64,000 nucleotides of DNA from Halorubellus sp. JP-L1 (GCF_011440375.1 NZ_JAAOIR010000001.1:1054001-1118000); one strand, 5' to 3'; numbered from the stretch's first letter, positions 45,575-55,031 are shown. Program-made: numbers and translations. The notes: generated from the sequence alone by a model not told the origin.

Positions 45575-47176
45575 TCACTCCAGGTACCCGAGGTCCGAGA
45601 GCCGCTGGGCGACTTCGGCGTCCTCGGTCGCGGCGTGGTCGCTGGCGTCGTACGGGTCGTACGCGCGAGGACTCGGTGCGTCGACCGCCGGGAGCGCGCT
45701 CCCGTCCATCACTTCGGCGGGGGCGAGGTCGAGCGTGGCGAGGACGGTCGGTGCGACGTCGAACAGGTGCGCGCCGGCGAGGTCCGCGTCGGCGTCCGCG
45801 CCCTCGCCCGCGACGGCGACGACGCCCTCCAGCTTGTGGTTCCATGGTTCGGGGGCGTCGAATCGCTCGCCGACGAGCGCGGACAGCGAGTGCTCGAAGT
45901 CCGTGGGGACGGCGAGCACGTCCACGGCCTCCTCGGCGTAGGGACCGTGGATGTGCTCCTCGCGCGGGACGACGGACTCGAACACCGGGTCGCCGTCGGG
46001 CGTCTCCACGCGCTCGAGGAGATCTATCACGTCCGCGCGCACCTGCTCGTACTCGCCTTCGGGGACGACGCCCTCGGGGTCCCGGCCAGCCACGTTGAGG
46101 CGGACGCCCAGTTCGGACGGCGAGCGGAGGTACGCAGTCGACGTCGCGAAGTCGACGGCGTCGGTCGCGGCGAACACCGCCCCGACGGGCACGTGCTTCC
46201 CGACGAACGTCGCGAGCCCGAACCGTTCGAGGAACCGCTTCCCGCGCTGGTGCGTGATGCCCACGCGCGCGCCGGCGGCGGCGAGGCGCTCCAGGAACGG
46301 GTGGTCCTCGCGTTCGCCCTCCGAACTCGTCAACTCCTCGTCCTTGATCTGGAACCACGACGGGACGCCCCGGCCGTCCCGCGTGGTCTCGACGACGGCG
46401 TGCTCGCGAAGGTAGTCGTTGACGCGGAACTCGTACCCGTCGTACTCGCCCATCCCGTGGTCGCTCGCCACGACGACCGTGTCGGGGTCGCAGTCGTCGA
46501 GGATCGCTCCGACCTGCTCGTCGACCGCGCGGTACACGTCCCGGACCTTCTCGCGGTCGCCCGGGTAGTCGTGGAAGACCGCGTCGGTCTTCTGGAACTG
46601 CACGAACCCGAACTCGGGGTCGAACCGCTCGCTCAGATATCGGAACGCCTCGCCGCGCATCCGGCACAGTTCGAGGTAGTCAGCGAACCGCTCGCCGCTC
46701 GCGTCGTCGCCGGTCTCGCGCTCGGCGTACACGCGGTAGTCCCCGAGTTCGTCGCGGACGTCCTTGAGGACGCCGTCGGGGTGACACGGCGGCGACTCCG
46801 CGGCGAGGTAGCCCGGGATCACCGCGCCGTTGATCTCGGGCGGCGGACTCGTCACGGGCGCGTTCACGACGACGCTCGTCAACCCGGCGGCGTCGGCGTA
46901 CTCCCAGAGCGTGCGCTGGCGGACGTCGGTCGCGTTCACGATGTCCCAGTCGTACCCGTCGAACCGCAGGAAGTCGAACACGCCGTGCTTTCCGGGGTTC
47001 GCGCCCGTGTACAGCGACGGCCACGCGCTCGCGGTCCACGGCGGTACCTGCGACTCGAGGACGCCCGTCGCTCCCTCGGCGAACAGCGCCTCGAGGTTCG
47101 GGACGTCGCCGTCCTCGAATAGGGGTTCGAGGACGGGGAAGCAGACGGCGTCGAGCCCCACGAGGAGCGTCTGCAT
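45575..47176 (-). CDS. Alkaline-phosphatase-superfamily hydrolase, second paralog
   Basis: The 533-residue protein starts MQTLLVGLDAVCFPVLEPL, with D9 at the first metal position. The nucleophile region is PPWTASAWPSLYTGANPGKHG, where T or S replaces a sulfatase Cys. VVVASDHGMGEYDG (near residue 240) carries the Asp-His metal ligands. It ends QRLSDLGYLE. It is monocistronic from its own TATA-like box. The substrate is probably a phosphodiester or sulfate on a surface glycan or lipid, by context only. Confidence 0.8.
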   Translation of the reverse strand: MQTLLVGLDAVCFPVLEPLFEDGDVPNLEALFAEGATGVLESQVPPWTASAWPSLYTGANPGKHGVFDFLRFDGYDWDIVNATDVRQRTLWEYADAAGLTSVVVNAPVTSPPPEINGAVIPGYLAAESPPCHPDGVLKDVRDELGDYRVYAERETGDDASGERFADYLELCRMRGEAFRYLSERFDPEFGFVQFQKTDAVFHDYPGDREKVRDVYRAVDEQVGAILDDCDPDTVVVASDHGMGEYDGYEFRVNDYLREHAVVETTRDGRGVPSWFQIKDEELTSSEGEREDHPFLERLAAAGARVGITHQRGKRFLERFGLATFVGKHVPVGAVFAATDAVDFATSTAYLRSPSELGVRLNVAGRDPEGVVPEGEYEQVRADVIDLLERVETPDGDPVFESVVPREEHIHGPYAEEAVDVLAVPTDFEHSLSALVGERFDAPEPWNHKLEGVVAVAGEGADADADLAGAHLFDVAPTVLATLDLAPAEVMDGSALPAVDAPSPRAYDPYDASDHAATEDAEVAQRLSDLGYLE

Positions 47177-47199
47177 ATGCCCGAGAAAATCGGCGGTAC

Positions 47200-47207
47200 G
47201 GTTAAGT
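47200..47207 (-). promoter_or_regulatory. TATA-like box of the 45575-47176 gene
   Basis: On the minus strand it reads ACTTAACC, 24 nt before ATG 47176. Confidence 0.55.
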
Positions 47208-47332
47208 GCTGCTTTTCTCTAGCCGTTACTGATCGAATACCGCTAGCGTTCAAAACGAAGACTATTGGGCCAATCTAGGACTTCGCCGTCATTCGTTTCG
47301 ACGAACACACCACCGGTCGATCGAGGGGAGAT

Positions 47333-48259
47333 TCAATTCCGGAGCGTCCCGACTCCGACACCGATTCGAGCCGTGACGTCTCCAATCCAGGCGCAGATGG
47401 CAGTCGACAGCGAGTCCTCGCGATGGATCGAGCGAGCTAACAAGAGCGGTGCGAGGGCGATGCCAGCGATGCTTCCCATGAACGAGCGTCCGTCCGGCGT
47501 TCCAGATTCGGCGATGCCGTTTCGGTACCGCTGGTCGAGAAACTGCCGGAGGGTGTAGTCTCGGTTGTGCCAGACTGGGATCGGGAGGAACGCATTCCCT
47601 TCCGGGTATGCCTCGAGGACCGTCCGTTGGAAGGTCGCGTCCTCGCCACGGTGGAGCGTTTCGTCGAAGCTAGCCGAAGTTTCTTCAATCGCTGTGCGCC
47701 GATAGGCGACGTTCGACGTCGCGAACGTCCGTAGTTCCATGCCTCCCACAGCGACGCCGTTATCGTCGCGGTCGCGGCGGTGGGGGAGCTGGTTCCGGAG
47801 AATTCGTGACTCGTCGACTCGCGCCGGAAATCGATTATACACTCGCTCGTGTGGAAGCTGCATTCCACCGGTCGTCACGACGTCGTACGCGTCGAAGACG
47901 GCGACGATCCCAGACACCCAGTCAGGCGGAGGAACGCAGTCGTCGTCGGTGAATGCGACGATGTCGCCCGTCGCGTACTCAAGCGCGATATTTCGTGCTT
48001 CGCTCACCCCGCTGGTCTCTTGGACGACGACGGTCGCATCGAGTTCGTCGCAGAGTGGCGTTCGAAGGATTCTCTCGGTGTCGGCGTCGGGGGTGGCGAC
48101 GACGACGACCTCGGCGTTCTCGTAATCTTGCGCGTGGATGGCGGCGAGCGTGGCGGCGAGCTTCGGGGCTCGCAAGTGAGTCGGGATGACGATCGAGACC
48201 AGGGGTTCGTTCTCGGGAGCGAGCGAGAAGTTCGACCAGGCCGCTTCGGAGTCGCCCAT
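47333..48259 (-). CDS. Family 2 glycosyltransferase
   Basis: The 308-residue GT-A enzyme has VSIVIPTHLRAPKLAATLAAI near residue 20 and the nucleotide-sugar metal motif AFTDDDCVPPPDW (the DxD equivalent) near residue 105. An acceptor-side LHRGEDATFQRTVLEA motif (the ED general base) follows near residue 210. A C-terminal hydrophobic stretch (GIALAPLLLARS) may bind the membrane. Third codon positions are visibly less GC-rich than in neighbouring genes, which suggests recent acquisition. It diverges from the next glycosyltransferase over a shared TATA element. Confidence 0.85.
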   Translation of the reverse strand: MGDSEAAWSNFSLAPENEPLVSIVIPTHLRAPKLAATLAAIHAQDYENAEVVVVATPDADTERILRTPLCDELDATVVVQETSGVSEARNIALEYATGDIVAFTDDDCVPPPDWVSGIVAVFDAYDVVTTGGMQLPHERVYNRFPARVDESRILRNQLPHRRDRDDNGVAVGGMELRTFATSNVAYRRTAIEETSASFDETLHRGEDATFQRTVLEAYPEGNAFLPIPVWHNRDYTLRQFLDQRYRNGIAESGTPDGRSFMGSIAGIALAPLLLARSIHREDSLSTAICAWIGDVTARIGVGVGTLRN

Positions 48260-48294
48260 CTTGATAGATAGAATGAAGGTACGGGTGAAAACTG

Positions 48295-48302
48295 TTTTTA
48301 AA
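48295..48302. promoter_or_regulatory. Shared TATA element between two divergent glycosyltransferase genes
   Basis: TTTTTAAA at 48295-48302 is followed by CC. It is 24 nt before ATG 48326 on the plus strand and about 36 nt before ATG 48259 on the minus strand. A symmetric TTTAAA could be read in both directions. Confidence 0.55.
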
Positions 48303-48325
48303 CCACTACGACGAAGGGGGTTGTA

Positions 48326-49360
48326 ATGGACGCCGAGGAAGCCAGTATCGTCATGCTCCACCAGGACACACACCCAGCCCATCGCGGGTTCGCGGAGGCC
48401 GTCGGGGCGGACCTCGTCGACTACCACGCGCGGTCGGTCGGGCCGCTGTCGGGGAGCGTCGTCGCTGACCTCGTGAACGGCCTGACGTATCCCGACTACG
48501 ACGTCTACATCGTGGAGGGGTCGCGGCCGCTGTACGCCGCACTCGTCCGCCGGTTCGCGCGCGGCGGGAAGATAATCTACCTCTGTGCGGACCACGGCCT
48601 GTACGCGCTCGGCGAGGGCGACTTCGAGGGCGACTCCGCCCTGAAGTCGCTCGTCGGTCGGTTCGGGACGCCACTCGTCCGCGCCGTCGGCCGACGCGGC
48701 ATCGACGGCGTCGTCGCCGTCAGCGAGTTCGCCGCCGAGTTCACGCGGCCCGTCGTCGGCCCGGACACCCCCATCGAGGTCGCGCATCCGTTCGTCCAAC
48801 CGGAGACGTACGACGCGCTCGGCGACGTCGACCCCGCTATCGGTTCGAACGTCGCGGTGACGGTCGCGCGCCCCTGGCACTACAAGGGCGTCGACCTGCT
48901 CGTCGACGCCTGGCCGCAGGTACGGGAGCGCATCCCGGACGCGGAACTGCACGTCGTCGGCGGTGGCCACCCCGAGTCCTACGGCGACACCGAGGGCGTG
49001 ACGGTGCGCGGGTACGTCGAGGAGCTCGCGGACGCGTTCCGGCCGGCCGCGCTGTTCGTCCAGCCGTCGCGGATGGACACGTTCCCCGTGAGCACGCTCG
49101 AGGCGATGCGCGCCGGCGTCCCGCCGCTGGTCACGACCGGCGCGGGGACGCGTTCGGAGGCCCGCGCGATCGACGACGCGCTCGTCGTCGACCCGACGCC
49201 CCAGGCGCTCGCCGACGGCGTCGTCGACTACTTCGAGCGCGACGTCGACGACCGGCGGCGACTCGCTGCGGTCGCCCGCGAACGCGGTGCGCGGTTCGAC
49301 GCGGACTCCCGGAAGGCGGCGTTCCGCGACGCGTTCGAGCGCGTGCTCGCCGACCTGTAG
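48326..49360 (+). CDS. Family 4-type glycosyltransferase
   Basis: The 344-residue GT-B enzyme has an N-terminal acceptor domain and a C-terminal donor domain. The latter shows VTVARPWHYKGVDLLVDAWP (near residue 180), LHVVGGGHPESYG, and FVQPSRMDTFPVSTLEAMRAGVPPLVT (the E-x7-E sugar-nucleotide motif area). An unusual start MDAEEASIVMLHQDTHPAH replaces the normal glycine-rich loop. It is followed 55 bp later by a phosphatase-like gene with its own promoter. Confidence 0.85.
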   Translation: MDAEEASIVMLHQDTHPAHRGFAEAVGADLVDYHARSVGPLSGSVVADLVNGLTYPDYDVYIVEGSRPLYAALVRRFARGGKIIYLCADHGLYALGEGDFEGDSALKSLVGRFGTPLVRAVGRRGIDGVVAVSEFAAEFTRPVVGPDTPIEVAHPFVQPETYDALGDVDPAIGSNVAVTVARPWHYKGVDLLVDAWPQVRERIPDAELHVVGGGHPESYGDTEGVTVRGYVEELADAFRPAALFVQPSRMDTFPVSTLEAMRAGVPPLVTTGAGTRSEARAIDDALVVDPTPQALADGVVDYFERDVDDRRRLAAVARERGARFDADSRKAAFRDAFERVLADL

Positions 49361-49383
49361 TCCGTGTTCGAGGCTCTCGAAGA

Positions 49384-49391
49384 GCTTTAAC
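49384..49391 (+). promoter_or_regulatory. TATA-like box of the 49416 gene
   Basis: GCTTTAAC lies 25 nt before ATG 49416. Confidence 0.55.
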
Positions 49392-49415
49392 CCGCGGCCG
49401 GTCCACGTTCTCGCA

Positions 49416-50978
49416 ATGACCGTCTACGTCGTCGGACTCGACGGAGCCGACTGGTCGCTCCTCCGGCCGTGGGCCGACGCCGGGGACCTGCCAGCGTTCA
49501 AGCGCGTACTCGACGAGGGCGTCGATGGCGACCTCGAGAGCACGCTCCCGCCCGTGACGTTCCCCGCGTGGAAGTGCTACTCGACGGGGAAGACGCCGGG
49601 GAAGCTCGGCGTCTACGAGTGGTACGCGTACGACCGCGACGCCCAGGAGCTCTCGGCGAACGACGCGAGCGACTTCACGTCCCGCGAGTACTGGGAGGTG
49701 CTCGCCGACCACGGCGTCGACGCGGGCGTCGTCAACATGCCGACGACGCACCCGGCGGACGCTCGCGAGATGGACGGCGTCGACGTGATCGCGGGCAGTC
49801 CCGCGAACGAACGGAAGACGCTCACGAACCCCGAGAGCCTGAAGCGGGACCTCCTCGACGCGGTGCCGGAGTACCGCGTGAAGCCCGACCTCGTGCTCGA
49901 CGAGGCGACGCCGGACGAACTCGTCGCCGAAGGGAAGCGGCTGTTCGACCAGCGCTTTTCCGCCGCCGAGTTCCTCGCGGACGAACGCGACTGCGACCTC
50001 GTCCACGCGACGCTGTTCTTCACGGACACCCTCCAGCATCGGCTCTGGGACCACCCCGAGCATCTGAAGGAGGCCTACGAGCGCGTCGACGAGTGCCTCG
50101 GCGCGCTGCTCGACCGCGACGACACCGAGGCGGTGGTTCTCATGAGCGACCACGGGTTCATCGAGATCGACGAGATCTTCCTCCCGAACCAGTGGCTCGC
50201 CGAGCGCGGCGACCTCGCGTTCGCGGACGACGGCACGCGCACGCTCCTGTCAACCGTCGGCCTCACCGAGGAGCGCCTGAAGCGCGTCGTCGACCGCCTC
50301 GGAGTCGTCAGTCTCGCCCAGCGCTTCGTCCCGAAGTCCGTGCAAGGGTTGTTCCCGAGCGAGAGCGGCCGGGTCGCCATCCAGGACGCCGCCATCGACT
50401 GGACGCAGACGAAAGCCATCTCGCTCGGTCGCGGCCCCGTCTACGTGAACCACGCCGCGTTCGCCGACGCAGACGACCCGGCGGCGGCCGCCGAGTCGTA
50501 CCGCGAGCAGCTTGCCGAGGACATCGCGGCGCTGGAGACGCCGGACGGCCAGCCCGTCGCGAGCGCCGTCCACGACCCCGCGAGCGTCTACACCGGCGAC
50601 CGCGAACGGGGCCCGGACCTCGTCGTCGAGTACACCACCGGCGTCGACGCACCCGAGTCCATCGGCGGCGCGGTGTTCGGAGAGCAGACCGAGTGGCTCG
50701 CGACGCACCGCCGGACCGGCATCTTCGCGGGGGTCGGCGACGACGTTGCTTCGGGCACCGCAGACCTCGACCTGTACGACCTCGCACCCACGCTCCTGCA
50801 CTACCTCGACGTCCCCGTCCCCGAGGACGTCGACGGCGACGTCCGCCGGGACGTCCTCGCCGGCGACGCCGCCAACCGCGACGTCGAGAAGGGGCCGCCG
50901 TCCGCCATCGGCGCCTCCGATCGGGGCGCCGGCGAGGAGGTCGAGGAGACGCTCCGCGAACTCGGGTACCTCGAATGA
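49416..50978 (+). CDS. Alkaline-phosphatase-superfamily hydrolase, third paralog
   Basis: The 520-residue protein starts MTVYVVGLDGADWSLLRPW, with D9 as the first metal ligand. The nucleophile segment is PPVTFPAWKCYSTGKTPGKLG (T in V-T-F-P-A-W). VVLMSDHGFIEIDEIFLPN (near residue 244) carries the Asp-His pair. An alternating domain with FVPKSVQGLFPSESGRV follows, and the protein ends ETLRELGYLE. Its closest match in the window by layout is the 43935-45491 gene. It is followed by a broken sulfatase gene on the same strand. Confidence 0.82.
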   Translation: MTVYVVGLDGADWSLLRPWADAGDLPAFKRVLDEGVDGDLESTLPPVTFPAWKCYSTGKTPGKLGVYEWYAYDRDAQELSANDASDFTSREYWEVLADHGVDAGVVNMPTTHPADAREMDGVDVIAGSPANERKTLTNPESLKRDLLDAVPEYRVKPDLVLDEATPDELVAEGKRLFDQRFSAAEFLADERDCDLVHATLFFTDTLQHRLWDHPEHLKEAYERVDECLGALLDRDDTEAVVLMSDHGFIEIDEIFLPNQWLAERGDLAFADDGTRTLLSTVGLTEERLKRVVDRLGVVSLAQRFVPKSVQGLFPSESGRVAIQDAAIDWTQTKAISLGRGPVYVNHAAFADADDPAAAAESYREQLAEDIAALETPDGQPVASAVHDPASVYTGDRERGPDLVVEYTTGVDAPESIGGAVFGEQTEWLATHRRTGIFAGVGDDVASGTADLDLYDLAPTLLHYLDVPVPEDVDGDVRRDVLAGDAANRDVEKGPPSAIGASDRGAGEEVEETLRELGYLE

Positions 50979-51025
50979 CCACCAGTGACTGACGACTCCC
51001 TACGAGCAGTGACTCCCCACGAACG

Positions 51026-52226
51026 ATGAACCCACTCAAGCGATTCCCGCGCGTGAACAGCGCGTGGATGGAGGTCAAGCACCGGGTCGCACACTGGCGG
51101 GCGCGCCGCGATCGGGAGTTCGAACGCGAAGGCACCGTCGCCGTGGACGTTCCCGTCGATCCCGTCGCTGCTCTCCGGGCGCTATCCGCACGAGCACGGC
51201 GGCCGGATGCAGTCGGACCCGCGGAACCTCGCCGCCGAGGAGTTCCCGACGCGACCGCGCGAATCCGTGCCGATGCTCCCGGACGTCCTAGAGGCCGCGG
51301 GGTACGACACGGCGATGTTCACCGCCATCCCGATGGCCGAGAAGGCCGCCGGCGACCGCTTCCAGCGCGTCTCCGTGACGTACACGGCCGCCGACGAGCG
51401 CGTCGCGGCCGCTCGCGACTGGATGCGCGGCCGCGACCGCTGGTGCTGTCACCTCCAGCTCGGCGACCCGCACGCGCCGCTCGACGTCCCGGACGAACAC
51501 CGCGAGACGTTCGACGTCCCCGCGATGGACGACCTCGAGGACTGGCGATACCGCGAGTCCACCGACGGTGACGACTTCGAAGCGTACCGCGACGCTCGCG
51601 TCCGCGCGTACGATGCCGCCGTTAGGGGTGCTGACGACGCGCTCGCGGCGCTCCTCGATTCGCTCGACGACGACACCGTCGTCGTCTGCGGCGACCACGG
51701 CGAGGCGTTCTGGGAGCACGCCGACCTGGAACGCCGCCTGAACGACGACCCGCGCGGCTACTACGGGACCGACCACGGCCACAGCGTCCTCGAGCCGGTC
51801 GCGCGCGTCCCGCTGTGGATTCGCGCCCCGAACGTCGACCAGGGGTGCGACGACGACGTCGTCTCACTGACCGCGGTCGCCCCCGTCGTCCTCGACGCGC
51901 TCGACGCCAGCGTCGCGGGCGATCTCGAGCCCGCTCCACTCGACGAAGCCCGCGGGACTGAACGGGCGCTCTGCGAGGAGACTGCCTACGGGTACAACCA
52001 ACGCGCGGTCTGGGTCGACGACCGCAAACTCGTCGACGTCCCCGCCACCGGCACGCGGCTCGCGTTCGACGTCGGCGACGGCGCCGAGGGCGACCCGCTC
52101 GAACACGTCCCCGAGGACCTCGTCGACGCACTCGAAGGGTACGGCGACGGCGTTCAGGGCGAGGACGCCATCGACGTCGACGACGCGACCCGCGACCGAC
52201 TCGAGGAACTCGGGTACCTCGAATAG
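51026..52226 (+). pseudogene. Sulfatase-family gene broken near its start
   Basis: An N-terminal piece starts at ATG 51026 (MNPLKRFPRVNSAWMEVKHR) and reads in one frame to about 51125. The homologous continuation is in a different frame from about 51117: SNAKAPSPWTFPSIPSL, then LLSGRYPHEHGG, then an unbroken sulfatase body through VVCGDHGEAFWEH to the stop at 52226, ending DRLEELGYLE. The segment that normally carries the first metal-binding Asp (VxxDxxRxD type) is missing altogether. A small deletion therefore seems to have removed it and shifted the frame. An ATG at 51207 could start a truncated protein without the nucleophile region. A base-calling error alone would not restore the lost segment. 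Confidence 0.72.
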
Positions 52227-52298
52227 CCGGCGGTCACCGACCTCGCGAAGCGAGCGCTATCGACTGGTTCTCGCGGATAGAACTGGCGTCGGTCGGCG

Positions 52299-53678
52299 TT
52301 ACTCGAGGTAGCCGAGGTCCTCGAGGTGCTCGGTCACCATCTCGTCGGTCTCGTCGACGCCCCGTTCTGCGCCCTCGCGCATGCGCCGCATCCGGTCCTG
52401 GTGGTCGTCGAGCGCGGCGGCGAGCGCGTCGTACTCGGGCGCGTCGGAGCGGTCGTCCTCGGGGCGTTCGTCGGGAGTGGCTCGAACGTCGAAGCAGAGC
52501 TCGCCGTCGTCCGCGTGCCGGAGGAGCTTCCAGCCGTCCGCGCGGCGCGCACAGCATCGGCCGTAGTCGACGGACCGCCCGACGTCGCCGAACGCCCACT
52601 CGCGGGCGTCGACGTCGCCGTCGATGAGCTCGAGCGCGCTCGCGCCCTCCCAGTCGTCGTGTGCATCGACGCCGACGACGTCCGCGAGCGTCGGTGCGGT
52701 GTCGACGAGGCGGATCTGGCCGTCGACGGTCGCCGCCGACCGCTCGGGATGGTGCACGATAAACGGGACGCGGACGACGCCCTCCCAGAACTCGGGCGGA
52801 TGGCCGGCGTGCCCGTGCTCGCCGACGAGCTCGCCGTGGTCGGCGGTGAACACGACGACGGTGTCGTCGAGGACGCCGCGGTCCTCGAGCGCGTCGACGA
52901 ACGCCCGGAACTGGTCGTCGACGTACGCGCACTCCGCGTCGTACAGGCAGCGGATCGTCTCCCACTCCTCGTCGGTGACCTCCTCGGGGTGATGCGTGCC
53001 CTTCCGGGAGAGCCGCCGGCACTCCCCGACGCTCCGGGGGTCGTCGAGGAATCGCCGCTGGTACTCCGCGGGCGCCTCGTAGGGGTGGTGGGCGTCCATG
53101 TAGTGCAGCCACGCGAACCAGTCCTCGTCGTCTTCGCCGTCGCGGGCGTCGACGAATTCGAGCGCGCGCTCGTTCAGGGAGTCCGCGCGCTCGTGCTCGA
53201 ACTCGCGACCGCCGGCCGTCGCGAACAGCGCGTCCACGCGGGTGTAGACGCGCTCGATCGTGCGGAAGACGGCGCCGTCCTTGTCGAGGTTCCGCTGCAC
53301 GAACTGCTTGACCTCGTTCACGTTCGCGCCGTCGCTGCTCGCGTCGTGCAGCACGTCGAACCCGCGGTCGAAGTGATACGCGCCGCTCGCGAACTGGTTG
53401 TCCGTGTACCCCGCGGTCGCGTACCCCGCGTCGGAGAGCACTTCGGCGAGCGTGCGGATCGGGCCGCCGGCGTCCGCGGGCGGGATGCCCAGGCCGTCGA
53501 TGCTCGCGAAGTACCGGCTCGCGTGGATGGCGGGGAACGACGCGGGCGTCGACGGCCCGTTCGCGACGGCCTCCGTGAACTCGACGGCGTCGTCCGCGAA
53601 CGCGCGCGTCTCCGGCATCACCCTCGACGCGATCCGGTCGGCGCGCAGCGAGTCGACGGTGACGAGGGCAACGTTCAT
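52299..53678 (-). CDS. Sulfatase-like hydrolase
   Basis: The 459-residue protein starts MNVALVTVDSLRADRI (D9 metal ligand). The active-site segment is GPSTPASFPAIHASRYF. The formylglycine-type Cys is absent and Ser or Thr takes its place, so it may act on phosphate or require Ser conversion. WLHYMDAHHPYEAP (near residue 188) and VVFTADHGELVGEHGHAG (near residue 275) are the family metal and substrate motifs. It ends EHLEDLGYLE. It converges with the broken sulfatase gene across 72 bp. Confidence 0.85.
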   Translation of the reverse strand: MNVALVTVDSLRADRIASRVMPETRAFADDAVEFTEAVANGPSTPASFPAIHASRYFASIDGLGIPPADAGGPIRTLAEVLSDAGYATAGYTDNQFASGAYHFDRGFDVLHDASSDGANVNEVKQFVQRNLDKDGAVFRTIERVYTRVDALFATAGGREFEHERADSLNERALEFVDARDGEDDEDWFAWLHYMDAHHPYEAPAEYQRRFLDDPRSVGECRRLSRKGTHHPEEVTDEEWETIRCLYDAECAYVDDQFRAFVDALEDRGVLDDTVVVFTADHGELVGEHGHAGHPPEFWEGVVRVPFIVHHPERSAATVDGQIRLVDTAPTLADVVGVDAHDDWEGASALELIDGDVDAREWAFGDVGRSVDYGRCCARRADGWKLLRHADDGELCFDVRATPDERPEDDRSDAPEYDALAAALDDHQDRMRRMREGAERGVDETDEMVTEHLEDLGYLE

Positions 53679-53770
53679 ACCGGTGAGACGAAAGCGACCG
53701 CTTAAAGAATGACGCTTCGGGGCGTTCGCGCCCTCGCTGGCGGGTTCGGAGGCGCGACGACGCCTCGAGG

Positions 53771-53875
53771 CGATTCGGACCTCGTCCGCGACGACGAATA
53801 GCAGCCGATTCGGACCTCGTCCGCGACGACGAATAGCAGCCGATTCGGACCTCGTCCGCGACGACGAATAGCAGC
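53771..53875. repeat. 35-bp tandem repeat, 3 perfect copies
   Basis: Units at 53771-53805, 53806-53840 and 53841-53875 are identical; a fourth begins (CGATTCA) at the stop codon of the glycosyltransferase on the minus strand. The copies are contiguous, with no spacers. Confidence 0.95.
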
Positions 53876-53879
53876 CGAT

Positions 53880-55031
53880 TCAGGCGTCGTCAGCGGCGAC
53901 GACGCGCGCCACGGCGTCGCGGGCGTGCTCGCGGAAGGCGTCGTGGGACCAGTCGGCGGCCGTCGCCTGGATGCGTTCGCGGTCCCAGTCCGTTGCGAGG
54001 ACGCGTTCGACGCCGTCGCGAACGCCCGCGGTCGATGCGGGGACGACGACGCCGTCGACGCCGTCGGTGACGTGATTCCGCAGGTTCGGTTCGTCCGGGA
54101 CGACGACGGGCTTGCCGGCGCTCTGGAACTCCTTTGGCGTCATCCCGCAGTGCTCCTCGCGGGCGAACGCGACGCCGCCGACGCTCCCTGCGACGAGGTC
54201 CGCGAGGTCGTCGTCGGAGAGGCGCTCGTGGACCGTCACGTTCGGGCGGTTCGCGACGCGCTTTCGAAGGGGGCCGTCGCCGACGAGCACGAGGCGGGCG
54301 TCCGCGCTCGCGAACGCGTCCGCGACGACCGCGGCCCGCTTCATCTCCGACAGCCGGCCGATCATCACGAAGTACGGGTCCTCGTCGTCCGCGGGCGCGT
54401 ACCGGAACCGGTCCACGTCGATGGGCGGGTTCACGACCGGGACGCCAGAGCGATCCCGGAGATAGTGCCGGTGGACGCGTTCGCGCGTGAACGCGCTGTT
54501 CGCGAGCATCCCCGTGCAGTAGTCCGCGAAGTGCCGGTCGAGGACGGAGACGAGCGTCGTGCTCGCCCAGTCCAGGACGCCGTCCGTCGGGCGCGCGTAG
54601 AACCGCGGCGGCGGGACGTGACAGTAGTGGACGTGGTGCTGGTCGTGTCTCGGCACCCACCACTTCGCGGCCGTCCCGCTCGAGATCACGACGTCCTCGT
54701 CGAAGTCGAGGCCGCGGAAACCGGCGGCGCGAAGGAGTTCCGAGACGGGCCGCGCGGCGTCGTTCAGGAACAGCTTCGAGGAGAGCCCCTCGTGGAAGCG
54801 CTCCTGGAAGGGAAACTCGACGTCGTAGCCGTCCCAGAACTCGCGCTCGGGCGTGTGCCCGACCGTCACGGGGGCGTCGAACGCGTCCGCGAGCGCCTTC
54901 GCGACCCTGCCCGCACCGCCGGGATGCAGCCACGACCCCTCGTGGACGATTCTGACCGAGCGGTCCGCGAGGACGTCGTCCGCGTCGACGTCGGGGAGCG
55001 CTGGGAGGGCTCCGGCGTCGCCGTCGGTCAT
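53880..55031 (-). CDS. Family 4-type glycosyltransferase
   Basis: The 383-residue GT-B enzyme. The N-terminal acceptor domain has VRIVHEGSWLHPGGAGRVAKAL, the classical glycine-rich loop. VHYCHVPPPRFYARP is typical of mannosyl/GlcNAc-type transferases. The C-terminal domain has VMIGRLSEMKRAAVVADAF, LVLVGDGPLRKRV and VAFAREEHCGMTPKEFQSAGKPVV (the donor E-x7-E region). ATG 55031 overlaps the stop of the upstream sulfatase-like gene by 4 bp (ATGA), so the two are coupled. Confidence 0.88.
   Translation of the reverse strand: MTDGDAGALPALPDVDADDVLADRSVRIVHEGSWLHPGGAGRVAKALADAFDAPVTVGHTPEREFWDGYDVEFPFQERFHEGLSSKLFLNDAARPVSELLRAAGFRGLDFDEDVVISSGTAAKWWVPRHDQHHVHYCHVPPPRFYARPTDGVLDWASTTLVSVLDRHFADYCTGMLANSAFTRERVHRHYLRDRSGVPVVNPPIDVDRFRYAPADDEDPYFVMIGRLSEMKRAAVVADAFASADARLVLVGDGPLRKRVANRPNVTVHERLSDDDLADLVAGSVGGVAFAREEHCGMTPKEFQSAGKPVVVPDEPNLRNHVTDGVDGVVVPASTAGVRDGVERVLATDWDRERIQATAADWSHDAFREHARDAVARVVAADDA

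Noticed and set aside
53771-53880. Repeats that could suggest a CRISPR array
   Set aside because: The 35-bp units are contiguous with no spacers, and no cas genes are near.
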